DNA of 64,000 nt. Origin: Acidovorax sp. GBBC 1281 (GTDB lineage Bacteria; Pseudomonadota; Gammaproteobacteria; Burkholderiales; Burkholderiaceae_C). Location: positions 3,738,001 through 3,802,000 of the forward strand of contig NZ_CP097269.1 in the NCBI RefSeq assembly GCF_028473645.1, given 5' to 3'. Shown piece after piece: positions 8,921 through 19,004 of this stretch. The notes beneath the pieces were generated by a model that did no database searches, was not told the origin of the DNA, and saw only the letters and a program-made list of their open reading frames with translations. How positions within the stretch are numbered: position 1 is the first letter of the stretch; every line of letters starts with the position of its first letter. The translations under genes and the position numbers were made by a program.

Positions 8921-9633
8921 GGCACCACCCGCCACGTCTTGACCGGCGTGGCCGCCACCGCCGGCACGCGCGGCAGGTACAGCGCCACGTCGCCCTGGTC
9001 GATGGAATAGACGTCGCTGGTGCGCGCCAGCACGCGCTCGTCCGATTCGATGGACGTGGTCACCAAAATTTCGGTGCGCGCCGTGCCGCTGGCCAGCAGC
9101 ACGTCCGGCGCCGGCACGTAGGCGCCCGACGCATCGCGCACCACCGCCACGCCCTCGGACAGCCGCACCCGCGGCGGCGCGTACACACCGCCGCCCTGGT
9201 GCTGCACCACCTGCGTGGACACCGCCATGCGCACGCCCGTCGGCTGGGTCGAGACGGTGATGCCGCGGTCCACCAGGCGCGTCACCAGCAGCGAGCGAAA
9301 GCCCGCGTCGAAGCCGTCGCCCTGCGCGGGAAGCAGATAGATCGGGTACTCCCCCGGCGGCCAGTCGCGCAGCCGCACCGTCGTGCGCTCCGCCACGTCG
9401 CGGGCCAGCACGTCCCAGTGCTGCACGGCGCGCGCGGTTTTCTGCGCGGAGGGCGCGTGCAATTCGTCGCGCGGCAGATCGGGCGCCGCGCAGCCGGCCA
9501 GCAGCGCGGCAGCGGACAGCAGGCACCCGCCCGCCAGCCGGCGTGCAGGTGCCAGACGCTCCACGCCAGCGGATTCGCGGCCCTGCGCCGGGGCCCGGGC
9601 GGCCGGGCGTGCACGTTTTTCGAGAGATTCCAT
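8917..9633 (-). CDS. Putative lipoprotein, partner of the FlgO-type protein
   Basis: The 238-residue product has a signal peptide ending in the lipobox LLAGC at about residue 48; the n-region is long and arginine-rich, so a shorter in-frame start is possible. The mature part contains DWPPGEYPIYLLPAQGDGF and GVRLSEGV-like stretches that I cannot assign to a named family. Being first in a two-gene unit with 4-base overlap to the FlgO-type gene suggests a shared envelope or flagellar role, as FlgP-type lipoproteins have with FlgO, but that link is inference only. Confidence 0.72.
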   Translation of the reverse strand: MESLEKRARPAARAPAQGRESAGVERLAPARRLAGGCLLSAAALLAGCAAPDLPRDELHAPSAQKTARAVQHWDVLARDVAERTTVRLRDWPPGEYPIYLLPAQGDGFDAGFRSLLVTRLVDRGITVSTQPTGVRMAVSTQVVQHQGGGVYAPPRVRLSEGVAVVRDASGAYVPAPDVLLASGTARTEILVTTSIESDERVLARTSDVYSIDQGDVALYLPRVPAVAATPVKTWRVVP

Positions 9634-9806
9634 AACCGCAAATGCTAGCGGCCGCCCGGGCAAGGCATCGGCCGAACAGCGCGGCTTTTCCCCCGTTGCC
9701 AGGGGGCTTGGGGGCCTCTTCACCCGGGGTTTCCCGCACGCGCCGGCCCCGCTGCTGCGGTGCTCGCCTACGCGGCGTTCGAGCGGCGTTGCGACAAAAT
9801 CCGCGC

Positions 9807-11267
9807 ATGTCCCGCCCCGCCGCCCCCCTGCCCCCCACGCCGCCCCTGGCGCGCCAACTTCCACCCACCTCCGCGACGACAGGGCAGCTTCCGGCCGGCG
9901 ACCCGCCCGACCATTCCGACACCTCACCATCCAACCCCGCATCCGACCCCACCGCCGCGCCCGAGCCCGGCGACGACGTGCCGCTCGAACCCCTGGCCTC
10001 CGGGGCTGAGGAGGCATCGGCCACGTCGCCCGCCTCCACGGCCCCTTCCGCAACCGCCGCGCTGCCGGCCTCGCCCGCAGCACCGCACGCCGAACCGCAC
10101 CCATCACCATCCCCGGCACCCGCCATGCCCTCGGCGGCCGCTGCCGCCGCGGCCCTGCCCGGGGCGCCGGGCTTCATGCTGAACATGCCGATCGACGTGC
10201 GCAACATGTCGCTCGCCCTGCTGGCCCTGTTCGCCACCGTCGCGCTGCTGCACTGGGCCAGCGCCGTGTTCATTCCCCTCATGCTGAGCGTGCTGCTCAC
10301 CACCGCGCTGCATCCCGCGGTCACCGCCCTGCACCGCTGGCACATCCCGCGCTGGCTCGGGGCCGGCGTGCTGCTGATGGGCATCGTCGGCAACCTGGGC
10401 GGCGCGGCCTGGTCGCTCAGCGACGGCGCGGCCGAGCTGGTGGATTCGGTGCCCGTGGCCGCGCGCAAGGTGCGCGACGCCATGCGCCAGCGCGTGGGCG
10501 GGCCCAGCCCGCTGGACACCATGCAGAAGGCCGCCACGCAGATCGAGCAGGCCGCCACCGAGAGCATTCCGCCGCAGACGCGCCGCGGCGTGCAGCGCGT
10601 GGTGATCGAGCGCGCGCCCTTCAACATTCGCGACTACGTGTGGAGCGGCACCATGGGCCTGGCGTCTGCCGCCGGCCAGCTCACCGTGGTGATCTTCCTG
10701 ACCTTCTTCGCGCTCGCATCGGGCAACCTGTTCCGGCGCAAGCTCATGCGCATCGCCGGGCATAGCCTGGAGCGGCGCAAGGTGACCATGGCGGTGCTGG
10801 ACGACATCACCGGCCAGATCCAGCGCTACCTGCTGGTGCAACTGCTCACCAGCGTGCTGGTGGGCGTGGCCACCGGCGCGGTGTACGCCCTGCTCGGGCT
10901 GGAAAACCCCGCCGTCTGGGGCGTGGTGGCCGGGGTGCTCAACCTCGCGCCCTACATCGGCTCGGTGGTGGTGACGGGCGCCTCGGCGCTGGTCGCCTTC
11001 CTGCAGTTCGGCACCGTGGACATGGCGCTGGCCATCGGCGGCGCATCGCTCGTCATCCACACCCTGGTGGGCAATCTGCTCACCCCCTGGCTCACCAGCA
11101 AGACCAGCCGCATGAGCCCCGTGGCCGTGTTCGTCAGCGTGCTGGTGTGGGGCTGGCTGTGGGGGCTGTGGGGCCTGCTGCTGGGCATTCCGGTGATGAT
11201 GGCCGTGAAGGCGATCTGCGACCGGGTGGAGGATCTGCGGGCGGTGGGGGAACTGCTGGGGGATTGA
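9807..11267 (+). CDS. AI-2E family transporter with a long low-complexity N-terminus
   Basis: The last 360 or so residues form a typical AI-2E/PerM-type permease: early spans around LALLALFATVALLHWASAVF, then a soluble segment, then VVIFLTFFALASGN and the terminal spans GWLWGLWGLLLGIPVMMAVKA. Members export or take up diverse small molecules; the name comes from the autoinducer-2 exporter TqsA. The first 125 residues are almost only Pro, Ala, Ser and Thr and probably lie disordered in the cytoplasm. The ATG at 9807 is the first in frame after the divergent lipoprotein promoter; a start nearer the membrane domain is also possible. Confidence 0.85.
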   Translation: MSRPAAPLPPTPPLARQLPPTSATTGQLPAGDPPDHSDTSPSNPASDPTAAPEPGDDVPLEPLASGAEEASATSPASTAPSATAALPASPAAPHAEPHPSPSPAPAMPSAAAAAAALPGAPGFMLNMPIDVRNMSLALLALFATVALLHWASAVFIPLMLSVLLTTALHPAVTALHRWHIPRWLGAGVLLMGIVGNLGGAAWSLSDGAAELVDSVPVAARKVRDAMRQRVGGPSPLDTMQKAATQIEQAATESIPPQTRRGVQRVVIERAPFNIRDYVWSGTMGLASAAGQLTVVIFLTFFALASGNLFRRKLMRIAGHSLERRKVTMAVLDDITGQIQRYLLVQLLTSVLVGVATGAVYALLGLENPAVWGVVAGVLNLAPYIGSVVVTGASALVAFLQFGTVDMALAIGGASLVIHTLVGNLLTPWLTSKTSRMSPVAVFVSVLVWGWLWGLWGLLLGIPVMMAVKAICDRVEDLRAVGELLGD

Positions 11268-11500
11268 AGGGAAGGAAGGTCTGACGCGCCCGGCCAAGGC
11301 CAAGCACCGCAGCCGGGCCGGGCCCGTCTTCGATCAGGGCCATTCGCCTGTCGCCGGGGTTGCGTCCGCCCGCCTGAATCTCCATGATGGGGGCGCCGGT
11401 GTGCATGGCGCCATCGGCACATCCACGCATTGCTCGGACCCATCGATCGATGCCTTCCCCCGCAGGCGTGTCGCACACCAGCCCACAGGAGCAAAAAACC

Positions 11501-12127
11501 ATGCCCATCGAACTCTGGCTCGCCTTCGTCGCGGCCTCGGCCGTGATGCTGGTCATCCCCGGCCCGACCATCCTCACCGTGATCAGCTACTCGATGTCGC
11601 ACGGCCGCCGCGCGAACGTGCCGCTAGTGCTGGCCGTGGCGCTGGGCGATTCGACCGCGCTGTTGATGTCGCTGCTGGGCCTGGGCGCGCTGCTGGAAAC
11701 CTCCGCCTTCTGGTTCACCGCGGTGAAGTGGGTCGGCGGGCTGTACCTGCTGTATCTGAGCATCCGCCTGCTGCGTGCCGGAATCTCCGCCACCGAAATC
11801 GCCGCACCCGCCGCTCCGGCATCGCGCTGGCGCCTGTTCCTGAACACCTACCTGGTGACCGCGTTGAACCCGAAGGGCATCGTTTTCTTCGTGGCCTTCC
11901 TGCCCCAGTTCCTCAGCCCCGCCGCCAGCGCGACGCAGCAAATGGGAATACTGGGCGTCACCTTCGTGGTGCTGGCCGCCACCAATGCGACGCTGTATGC
12001 CGTGTTCGCTGGCAGCGCGCGCAAGCTGCTCGCATCGCCACGGGCACAGCGGCGCTTCCATGTCGCGGGCGGTTCGCTGCTGGCGGCTGCGGGGGTCTGG
12101 GCGTTGACGGCGCGCCGGCCTGGGTGA
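11501..12127 (+). CDS. LysE/RhtB-family amino-acid exporter
   Basis: The 208-residue membrane protein has the family hallmarks: VMLVIPGPTILTVISYSMSHG near the N-terminus, then WVGGLYLLYLSIRLLR, and NPKGIVFFVAFLPQFL in the middle. About six spans are expected. Family members export lysine, threonine, homoserine lactone or related compounds; the substrate here is unknown. AGGAG lies about 10 bases before the ATG at 11501, which is why that start was preferred over an in-frame extension. Confidence 0.9.
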   Translation: MPIELWLAFVAASAVMLVIPGPTILTVISYSMSHGRRANVPLVLAVALGDSTALLMSLLGLGALLETSAFWFTAVKWVGGLYLLYLSIRLLRAGISATEIAAPAAPASRWRLFLNTYLVTALNPKGIVFFVAFLPQFLSPAASATQQMGILGVTFVVLAATNATLYAVFAGSARKLLASPRAQRRFHVAGGSLLAAAGVWALTARRPG

Positions 12128-12164
12128 GGTAAGAGGCCATCCATCAGGGCGGGCAGAGCATTAA

Positions 12165-12563
12165 TCAATGCTTTGCGTCGCAGGCCGGAGGGGGCGATGG
12201 ATCGGAGCATTCTGGAGGAATGTTCTCGAAAGCCACGTCATTGCCGACCTGTACCGCATTGTTGGGCGGACTCAACCACCAATGGATTTCTCCATTCATC
12301 CAAAGATCGACGACCTGACTTTCACCCAGGAGGGTTCTGGAATTCACGCGGTACAAACGCACCACGTAGGGCATCTTGTAGTCGTGATGAATGATGCGCT
12401 GAACGAGAGACGCTTTGTGAAACTCAAGGCGATAGACGCGCTGAGGGCTGTTTTCACTGTCAAAAAAAGTGGGCGTCGCAGCGTACCAAGCCAGAAAAAC
12501 AAGTGCATTCAATGCCAAGCACCAGACGATGCATGGGACTTTCCTGAAATCATTCAGCTTCAT
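12165..12563 (-). CDS. Hypothetical single-pass membrane protein
   Basis: The 132-residue product has one membrane span at about residues 10-28 (VPCIVWCLALNALVFLAWYA) and a C-terminal domain of about 100 residues, rich in aromatic and charged residues, ending CSDPSPPPACDAKH. I do not recognise the family. The composition is less GC-rich than neighbouring genes, which hints at later acquisition. It sits alone between convergent lysE-type and co-oriented FUSC genes. The two cysteines of the tail could form a disulfide outside the membrane. Confidence 0.65.
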   Translation of the reverse strand: MKLNDFRKVPCIVWCLALNALVFLAWYAATPTFFDSENSPQRVYRLEFHKASLVQRIIHHDYKMPYVVRLYRVNSRTLLGESQVVDLWMNGEIHWWLSPPNNAVQVGNDVAFENIPPECSDPSPPPACDAKH

Positions 12564-12666
12564 TGCCAATCCAATTTGATGGGAAACAGAAGATGAACAC
12601 GGTGCACGGTGACCGGCTGCGAGCCCCATGGCGTAAGGGTCCACCAGCCGGGGCACCCCGCCCCCG

Positions 12667-14862
12667 CTATGCCTGCGCCACCGGCGCGCGCGCCGAGAGC
12701 TGCGTAGCCAGGGCCTGCAGCAACGCCAATTGCCGGCACACCAGGGCCAGTTGCGTCTGCACCAGCCGCAAGGTGTCCGGTGCGGCATCGGCGGCCTGTT
12801 CCAGCGCGGTGGCCAGCGTTTCGCCGTGGGCTGCGTCGCCCTCCAGGGCGTCGCGGGTGCGCAGGGCGCGGGCGACGGCTTCGAGGCGCTCGACGGCGTA
12901 GCGGGCGCCCTCCTGTACTAGTGGGTCGTCCACGCCTTCGGCGAGTTGGCCGCGGTGCGCGCCCAGCGCCGAGAGGTAGTTGAGCAGGGTGTGCGACAGC
13001 ACCAGCATGCGCATGCCGGCCTGCGAATGCGAGCGCACGTGGCGGGGCTCGCGCAGCATGTGCGACAGGGCGGTGGAGAAGGCGGCGTCGGCGTTGTGGG
13101 CGGTGCGGCGGGCCAGGCGGTAGTCGAGGTCGTCGTCCTTGCCGGTGGCGTACTGCGACATGATCTCGCGCAGGTACTGCCCGTTGGCCTGCAGGGCCTG
13201 CGCGGCCACGGCGGCCAGGCGCCGGCCCTGCCAGTCGGGCAGCACGACCATCATGGCGGCGGTGGCGATGGCGCTGCCGATCAGGGTGTCGAGCAGGCGC
13301 GGCAGGATCAGCGCGTGGGCTTCGCCGGTGGCCTGGTTGAAGCACATAAGCACCAGCAGCGTGATGGCGGCGGTGGCCGTGAGGTAGCGCGTGGTGCGGG
13401 TGACGAAGAACAGCACGCCCGCCGCCACTGCGAAGAGCGCCTGCAGCGGCGGGCTGGGAAAGAGCTTGAGCAGCGCCCAGCCGACCACCAGGCCGATGGC
13501 GGTGCCGGCGACGCGCTGCGACACGCGCGTGACGGTGGCGCCGTAGGTGGGTTGGCACACGAACAGCGTGGCCAGCGGAATCCAGTAGCCGTGCACGGGG
13601 TCGATGAGCTGCATGGCGATGCAGCCGGCCGCGAGCGCCAGCGACAGGCGCGTGGCATGGCGGAACAGCGGCGTGCCCGGGTGCAGCTGCGCGCGCACGC
13701 GGCCCCAGGCATCGGCCAGCGACCGGGGCGATCGGTCCAGCAGGCTGCTGTCGCCCAGGCGCTCGCCGCCATCGGGGTGGGTGGCGGCGTCGAGCTGGCC
13801 GGAGAGCGTGGCGAGGTTGCGGGCCAGCGCGCGCAGGCTGCGCAGGGGCCGCTGCCAGGCGCTCTGGCGCTGGCTTTCCAGGTGGGCGATGGAGTCGTGC
13901 AGGTCGGCCATGGCGCGCTCGCCGGCGGGGTCGCGCACGAAGGGCTCGTGCCTCTGCAGGGCCTCGGCCAGGCGGGTGCAGTCCACGCCCTGCAGTTGCA
14001 GCACGCGCTGGCAGCGGTAGAGCACGTCGCTGTGGAACAGCACGTCGGCCCAGTCGTTGTAGTGGTGGTGCGACGAACTGGCGCGCTCATGGATGTCCTG
14101 CGCGATGAAGTACAGGTTCAGGTGGCGCAGCAGCCGGCCGGTGGGGGGCGGCGCCTCGCGGCGCGCGCCCAGGCGGCTGAAGATGCTTTCCTTGGTGGTG
14201 TTGAGGGCGGACACCACGCGGCCGTTGGTCTGGGCGAGCGCCAGGCGCCGGCGCTCCACATCCACGCCGCGCACGGGCTCGAACAGGCTGGCCTTGAGCC
14301 GCAGGTAGGCGCCGAGCACGCCGTAGAGCTTGGCGAGGTTCTGGCGCACGGGCTGGTGCGGGAACAGCGCGCACCACAGCAGCGACAGCAGGCCGTACCA
14401 AGTGGCGCCGGCCAGCAGCCAGGTGGGCACGCTGAAGCCCAAGGCCGGGCCGCCCCCGCGCTGGGAGCCGGGCGCCACGCTGATGGCGGTGTAGAGCGCC
14501 AGGATGACGGTGGCCAGTGCAATGGCGCGGTAGCGCTCGCCCACGGCGCCGAGCATGGTGAAGCCGAAGGTGGACACGGCCATGCCCGCCACGAACCACA
14601 GGGGCCACGGCATCAGGGCCTCGACCGAGAACGCGGCGGTGGCGAAGCAGGCCAGCGTGACGAGCAGCGCCCTCAGCCGGCCGCGCCAGTTGTCGTCGGT
14701 CTCGGCGATGGCGCTGGCGATGATGCCCAGGAAGATCGGCGTGACCAGCGGCACGCGGTCCAGCCACCAGCACACGGCCATGGCGCCGCTCAGCGCGATG
14801 AACACGCGCACGCCGTACACCAGCGCATCCTGCGCCCACAGGCGCCTTGCCCACCCTGCCAT
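12667..14862 (-). CDS. FUSC/YccS-type inner-membrane protein
   Basis: The 731-residue protein has two blocks of membrane spans, roughly residues 15-165 and 385-520, each followed by a soluble region, as in YccS/YhfK and the FUSC (fusaric acid resistance-like) family. Recognisable pieces are VPLVTPIFLGIIASAIAETDDNW-like sequence near the N-terminus and GYWIPLATLFVCQPTYGAT in the second block. The latter is the conserved FUSC signature. The role is probably efflux or membrane homeostasis; the substrate is unknown. The ATG at 14862 begins MAGWARRLWAQDALVYG, matching the usual N-terminus better than the upstream extension. Confidence 0.85.
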   Translation of the reverse strand: MAGWARRLWAQDALVYGVRVFIALSGAMAVCWWLDRVPLVTPIFLGIIASAIAETDDNWRGRLRALLVTLACFATAAFSVEALMPWPLWFVAGMAVSTFGFTMLGAVGERYRAIALATVILALYTAISVAPGSQRGGGPALGFSVPTWLLAGATWYGLLSLLWCALFPHQPVRQNLAKLYGVLGAYLRLKASLFEPVRGVDVERRRLALAQTNGRVVSALNTTKESIFSRLGARREAPPPTGRLLRHLNLYFIAQDIHERASSSHHHYNDWADVLFHSDVLYRCQRVLQLQGVDCTRLAEALQRHEPFVRDPAGERAMADLHDSIAHLESQRQSAWQRPLRSLRALARNLATLSGQLDAATHPDGGERLGDSSLLDRSPRSLADAWGRVRAQLHPGTPLFRHATRLSLALAAGCIAMQLIDPVHGYWIPLATLFVCQPTYGATVTRVSQRVAGTAIGLVVGWALLKLFPSPPLQALFAVAAGVLFFVTRTTRYLTATAAITLLVLMCFNQATGEAHALILPRLLDTLIGSAIATAAMMVVLPDWQGRRLAAVAAQALQANGQYLREIMSQYATGKDDDLDYRLARRTAHNADAAFSTALSHMLREPRHVRSHSQAGMRMLVLSHTLLNYLSALGAHRGQLAEGVDDPLVQEGARYAVERLEAVARALRTRDALEGDAAHGETLATALEQAADAAPDTLRLVQTQLALVCRQLALLQALATQLSARAPVAQA

Positions 14863-15000
14863 TGCCGTTTTCAAGATCGCATCAACCCCGGAGAGAGAAA
14901 GAAAAAACCATGGCGCGGGCCCGCGCCGGATGGCGGGAACCCAAGCAGATTCCATACCACGGCACGCGGCCCCTCCCGTGCCGCGCCCAATCCCCCGCCG

Positions 15001-17868
15001 TCAGCCGGTGTTGCGCAGCCCCGCCGCGATGCCGTTGATCGAGATGTGGATGCCGGTCTGCACGCGCTCGTCGCCCTGCCCGCCGCGCCAGCGGCGCACC
15101 AGTTCGACCTGCAGGTGGTGCAGCGGGTCGATGTACGGAAAGCGGTGGCGGATCGACCGGGCCAGGGCAGTGTTGTGCGTCAGGCGGTGCTTGTCGCCGG
15201 TGATGCGGGTGAGCGCATCGGCGGTGCGCTGCCATTCCGCTTCGATGGCGCCGAAGACCCTCTTGCGCAGGCGCGTGTCGGCCACCAGTTCGCTGTAGCG
15301 CGAGGCCAGGGCCAGGTCGCTCTTGGCCAGCACCATGTCCATGTTGGACAGCAGCGTGCCGAAGAACGGCCACTGGCGGTACATCTTCTGCAGCAGGGCC
15401 ATCTGCGCCTTGGGGTCCTGGCCGGGCTGCTTGACGAAGGCTTCCACCGCGGCGCCGAAGCCGTACCAGCCCGGCAGCGTGAGCCGGCACTGGCCCCAGC
15501 TGAAGCCCCAGGGAATGGCGCGCAGGTCTTCGATGCGCTGGCTGGGCTTGCGCGAGGCCGGGCGCGAGCCGATGTTCAGCTCGGCGATCTCGCGGATGGG
15601 CGTGGAGTTGAAGAAGTAATCGGTGAAACCCGGGGTGTCGTACACCAGCGCGCGGTAGGCGCCCATGCTGGCCACCGACAGCTGCGCCGCCGCTTCCAGG
15701 AAGTCCTTGGTGGCGGGCTTGGTGGGCTGCAGCAGCGTGGCCTCCAGCGTGGCGGCGACCAGGGTCTCCAGGTTGCGCCGGCCGATCTCGGGGTTGGCGT
15801 ATTTGGAGGCGATGACCTCGCCCTGCTCGGTCAGGCGGATCTGCCCGCGCACGGTGCCGGGCGGCTGCGCCAGGATGGCCTGGTAGCTCGGCCCGCCCCC
15901 GCGGCCCACGGTGCCGCCGCGGCCATGGAACATGCGCAGCTGGATGCGGTGGCTGGCCGCCAGTTCGTCGAACAGCTCCACCAGCGCGATCTCGGCGCGG
16001 TACAGCTCCCAGCTGCTGGTGAAGATGCCGCCGTCCTTGTTGCTGTCGCTGTAGCCGAGCATGATGTCCTGCTCGGCGCCGCTGGCCCGCACCATCGCGG
16101 CGAAGCCGGGCACGGCGTACAGCTCGCGCATGATGGGCGCGGCGTTGCGCAGGTCTTCGATGGTCTCGAACAGCGGCACCACGATGAGGTCGGTGGTGGC
16201 GGCGCGGGCGCCGCTGCCCGGCACGGGCGGCACGGCATCGAGCGTGCCGTGCATCAGCCCCACTTCCTTTTGCAGCAGCAGCACTTCGAGCAGGTCGCTC
16301 ACGGTTTCGGTGTGGCTGATGATGTAGTGGCGGATGGCCTGCGGGCCGAAGCGCTCGCGCATCTGCCGCGCCGTCTCGAAGATGGCGATCTCGCCCGTGG
16401 TGTGCTCGGAATACGTGGCGCCCACCACGCGCAGCGGCCGGGCATCGGCCAGCAGGCGCAGCAGCAGCGCGCGGCGGTCGGCCTCGGGCAGGACCGCGTA
16501 ATCGGGCTCCACGCGCGCCGTGGCCAGCAGCTCGGCGATCACCTTCTCGTGCTGGTCGGAGCTTTGGCGCAGGTCCACGGTGGCCAGGTGAAAGCCGAAC
16601 ACCTCCACCGCGCGCACCAGCGGGTGCAGGCGCTCGGCGGCCAGCGCCGCGCCGCGGTGTGAGCGCAGCGAGGCCTCGATCACGCGCAGGTCGGCCAGGA
16701 AGGCCTCGGCATCGGGATAGGGGTTCTGCGGCGCGACCGCATGGCGCGCGGCCTCGCCGCCGGTCAGGTTGCGCAGTGTGGCGGCCAGCCGGGCGTAGAT
16801 GCCGGTGAGCGCGCGGCGGTACGGCTCGTCCTGGCGGTGCTCGCTGTGGTCGGGCGAGCGCTCGGCCAGGGCCTGCATGTCGGGCGAGACCTGCACCAGC
16901 CGGGCCGACAGCGACAGCTCGCCGCCCAGAAAGTGCACCTCGGTCAGGTAATGGCGCAGCGCCACCTCGGCCTGCCGGCCCAGCGCCAGCGACAGCGTGG
17001 CCGCGCTGACGTTGGGGTTGCCGTCGCGGTCGCCGCCGATCCACTGGCCCATGCGCAGGAAGCTCGCCACGGGCTGGTTGCCCAGTTCGCGCTCCAGATC
17101 GGCATAGATCTTGGGGATCTCGCGCAGAAAGGTCGATTCGTAGTACGACAGCGCGTTCTCGATCTCGTCGGCCACGGTGAGCTTGGTATAGCGCAGCAGG
17201 CGCGTCTGCCACAGCTGGGCCACGCGGGCGCGCAGCCGCGCCTCGTTGGCCGCCAGCTCGCGCGGGGTGAGCGCGTCCTTGGCACTGTTGTACAGCTGCG
17301 CGCGCACCTGGATGTCGCCGCGCTCGGCCAGCAACTGGGCGATGTCGCGCTCGGCATCCAGGATGCTCTTGCGCTGCACCTCGGTCGGGTGGGCGGTGAG
17401 CACCGGCGCCACGTAGCTCCTGGCCAGCGTCTGCGAGATGGTGCGCGGCGCGATGCCCGCCCAGCGCATGCGCGCCAGCGCCACCTCGATGCTGCCCTCC
17501 TGCGCGCTGCCCGCGCGCTCGTGCACGGTGCGGCGGCGGATGTGGTGGCGGTCCTCGGCCAGGTTGGCCAGGTGGCTGAAATAGGTGAAGGCGCGGATCA
17601 CGCTGACCGTCTGGTCGCCCGACAGGCCCTTGAGCAGCTTCTTGAGCGCCTTGTCGGCCTCCTGGTCGGCATCGCGGCGAAAGGCCACCGACAGCTTGCG
17701 CACCTGCTCCACGAGGTCGTAGGCGGCGACCCCTTCCTGCTCGCGGATCACGTCGCCCAGGATGCGGCCCAGCAGCCGGATGTCCTGAATCAGCGGCAGG
17801 TCCTTGTCGGTCCTGCGGGGGGCGGCCGGTGCGGGCGCGGCGTCGGTCTTGCGGGGGGTCGCGTTCAT
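15001..17868 (-). CDS. ppc: Phosphoenolpyruvate carboxylase
   Basis: The enzyme adds bicarbonate to phosphoenolpyruvate to give oxaloacetate, refilling the TCA cycle. The 955-residue product carries both classic signatures: [13 protein letters not shown] with the catalytic His, and [12 protein letters not shown]. The glycine-rich loop [19 protein letters not shown] is also present, and the C-terminus ends in the conserved RNTG. Start ATG 17868 ([12 protein letters not shown]) is preceded by GAGACC-type sequence and places the conserved [14 protein letters not shown] at residue 33. It is transcribed away from hemC; the 175-base shared region must carry both promoters. Confidence 0.97.
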   Translation of the reverse strand: MNATPRKTDAAPAPAAPRRTDKDLPLIQDIRLLGRILGDVIREQEGVAAYDLVEQVRKLSVAFRRDADQEADKALKKLLKGLSGDQTVSVIRAFTYFSHLANLAEDRHHIRRRTVHERAGSAQEGSIEVALARMRWAGIAPRTISQTLARSYVAPVLTAHPTEVQRKSILDAERDIAQLLAERGDIQVRAQLYNSAKDALTPRELAANEARLRARVAQLWQTRLLRYTKLTVADEIENALSYYESTFLREIPKIYADLERELGNQPVASFLRMGQWIGGDRDGNPNVSAATLSLALGRQAEVALRHYLTEVHFLGGELSLSARLVQVSPDMQALAERSPDHSEHRQDEPYRRALTGIYARLAATLRNLTGGEAARHAVAPQNPYPDAEAFLADLRVIEASLRSHRGAALAAERLHPLVRAVEVFGFHLATVDLRQSSDQHEKVIAELLATARVEPDYAVLPEADRRALLLRLLADARPLRVVGATYSEHTTGEIAIFETARQMRERFGPQAIRHYIISHTETVSDLLEVLLLQKEVGLMHGTLDAVPPVPGSGARAATTDLIVVPLFETIEDLRNAAPIMRELYAVPGFAAMVRASGAEQDIMLGYSDSNKDGGIFTSSWELYRAEIALVELFDELAASHRIQLRMFHGRGGTVGRGGGPSYQAILAQPPGTVRGQIRLTEQGEVIASKYANPEIGRRNLETLVAATLEATLLQPTKPATKDFLEAAAQLSVASMGAYRALVYDTPGFTDYFFNSTPIREIAELNIGSRPASRKPSQRIEDLRAIPWGFSWGQCRLTLPGWYGFGAAVEAFVKQPGQDPKAQMALLQKMYRQWPFFGTLLSNMDMVLAKSDLALASRYSELVADTRLRKRVFGAIEAEWQRTADALTRITGDKHRLTHNTALARSIRHRFPYIDPLHHLQVELVRRWRGGQGDERVQTGIHISINGIAAGLRNTG

Positions 17869-17953
17869 GCGGAAAAGGTCTCCTGCGCGCTCGGGCGCAT
17901 CATGGACAGAGGGCGGCGGCTGCTGCGGGCCCATGCTAGCATCCCCGCTGCCC

Positions 17954-17995
17954 GCGCCGCCCGGCGCACCCGCCGCGCCGCCCGGCGCACCCGCC
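17954..17995. repeat. 21-bp tandem duplication in the ppc-hemC intergenic region
   Basis: GCGCCGCCCGGCGCACCCGCC occurs twice back to back (17954-17974 and 17975-17995), giving exact 21-bp periodicity in a very GC-rich stretch (unit shown here is 21 bases, written as two pieces: GCGCCGCCCGG and CGCACCCGCC). It is most simply a replication-slippage duplication and is not within a supported gene. Confidence 0.7.
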
Positions 17996-18043
17996 CCGCG
18001 CACCCCCTGCCTTCCTCCCGTGCCCGGCGGCCCTCCTACCGCG

Positions 18044-18982
18044 ATGAACCCCTTCGAAACCCCCACCCATTTCCCCTTCGTGATCGCCACCCGCGAAAGC
18101 CGCCTGGCCCTGTGGCAGGCCGAGCACGTGCGCGCCCTGCTGCAGGCACGCGGCCACACCGTGACGCTGCTCGGCATGACCACCAAGGGCGACCAGATCC
18201 TGGACCGCACGCTCAGCAAGGTGGGCGGCAAGGGCCTGTTCGTGAAGGAGCTGGAAGTGGCGCTGGAGGAAGGCCGCGCGCACATCGCCGTGCACTCGCT
18301 GAAAGACGTGCCGATGGAGCTGCCCGACGGCTTTCACCTGGCCGCCGTGATGGAGCGCGAGGACCCGCGCGATGCCTTCGTCTCGAACCGCTTCGCGCGC
18401 CTGGCCGACCTGCCCCAGGGCGCGGTGGTGGGCACCTCCAGCCTGCGCCGCCAGGTGCTGCTGCAGGCCCTGCGGCCCGACCTGAAGATCGAGCCGCTGC
18501 GCGGCAACCTCGACACCCGCCTGCGCAAGCTCGACGAAGGGCTGTACGACGCCATCGTGCTCGCCGCCGCGGGCCTGAAGCGCCTGGGCCTGGACGACCG
18601 CATCCGGGCCACGTTCGAGCCCGCCGAAATGCTGCCCGCCGCCGGCCAGGGCGCGCTGGGCCTGGAGGTGCGCAGCCACCGGCAGGACGTGATCGCCGCG
18701 CTGGCGCCCCTGGCCCACCTGCCCAGCTGGCTGGGCGTGACGGCCGAGCGCGCCGTGAGCCGCGCCATGGGCGGCAGCTGCTCCATGCCGCTGGCCGCGC
18801 ACTCGCACTGGCGGGCCGACGGCACGCTGCAGCTCGACGCCGCCTGGGGCGACCCGCACGGCGTGCTGCCGCTGGTGCGCGCCACCGTCTCCGGTGCGGT
18901 GCAGACGCTGGCGCAGGCCGACGCGCTGGGCAGCGACGCCGCGGCGCAACTGTGCGCGCAGGGCGCGCGGCCCGCGGGTTGA
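18044..18982 (+). CDS. hemC: Hydroxymethylbilane synthase (porphobilinogen deaminase)
   Basis: HemC joins four porphobilinogen units into hydroxymethylbilane on its own dipyrromethane cofactor. The 312-residue product shows [16 protein letters not shown] at the start, [40 protein letters not shown] and [11 protein letters not shown]. The cofactor-binding cysteine is residue 246, in GGSCSMPLA. The ATG at 18044 is the one that starts just before the conserved strand; codons further upstream encode low-complexity sequence. hemD follows after 22 bases. Confidence 0.96.
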   Translation: MNPFETPTHFPFVIATRESRLALWQAEHVRALLQARGHTVTLLGMTTKGDQILDRTLSKVGGKGLFVKELEVALEEGRAHIAVHSLKDVPMELPDGFHLAAVMEREDPRDAFVSNRFARLADLPQGAVVGTSSLRRQVLLQALRPDLKIEPLRGNLDTRLRKLDEGLYDAIVLAAAGLKRLGLDDRIRATFEPAEMLPAAGQGALGLEVRSHRQDVIAALAPLAHLPSWLGVTAERAVSRAMGGSCSMPLAAHSHWRADGTLQLDAAWGDPHGVLPLVRATVSGAVQTLAQADALGSDAAAQLCAQGARPAG

Positions 18983-19004
18983 GCCCCACGCCCGCCAGCC
19001 CCTG

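Noticed and set aside
12946..16662. Plus-strand frame of 1238 codons
   Set aside because: It lies opposite FUSC and ppc, is rich in Gly, Arg, Gln and His, and has no domain; it is an antisense artefact of high GC content.
17954..17995. Regulatory iterons for hemC or ppc
   Set aside because: Only two contiguous 21-bp copies in an extremely GC-rich stretch; replication slippage is the simpler explanation.
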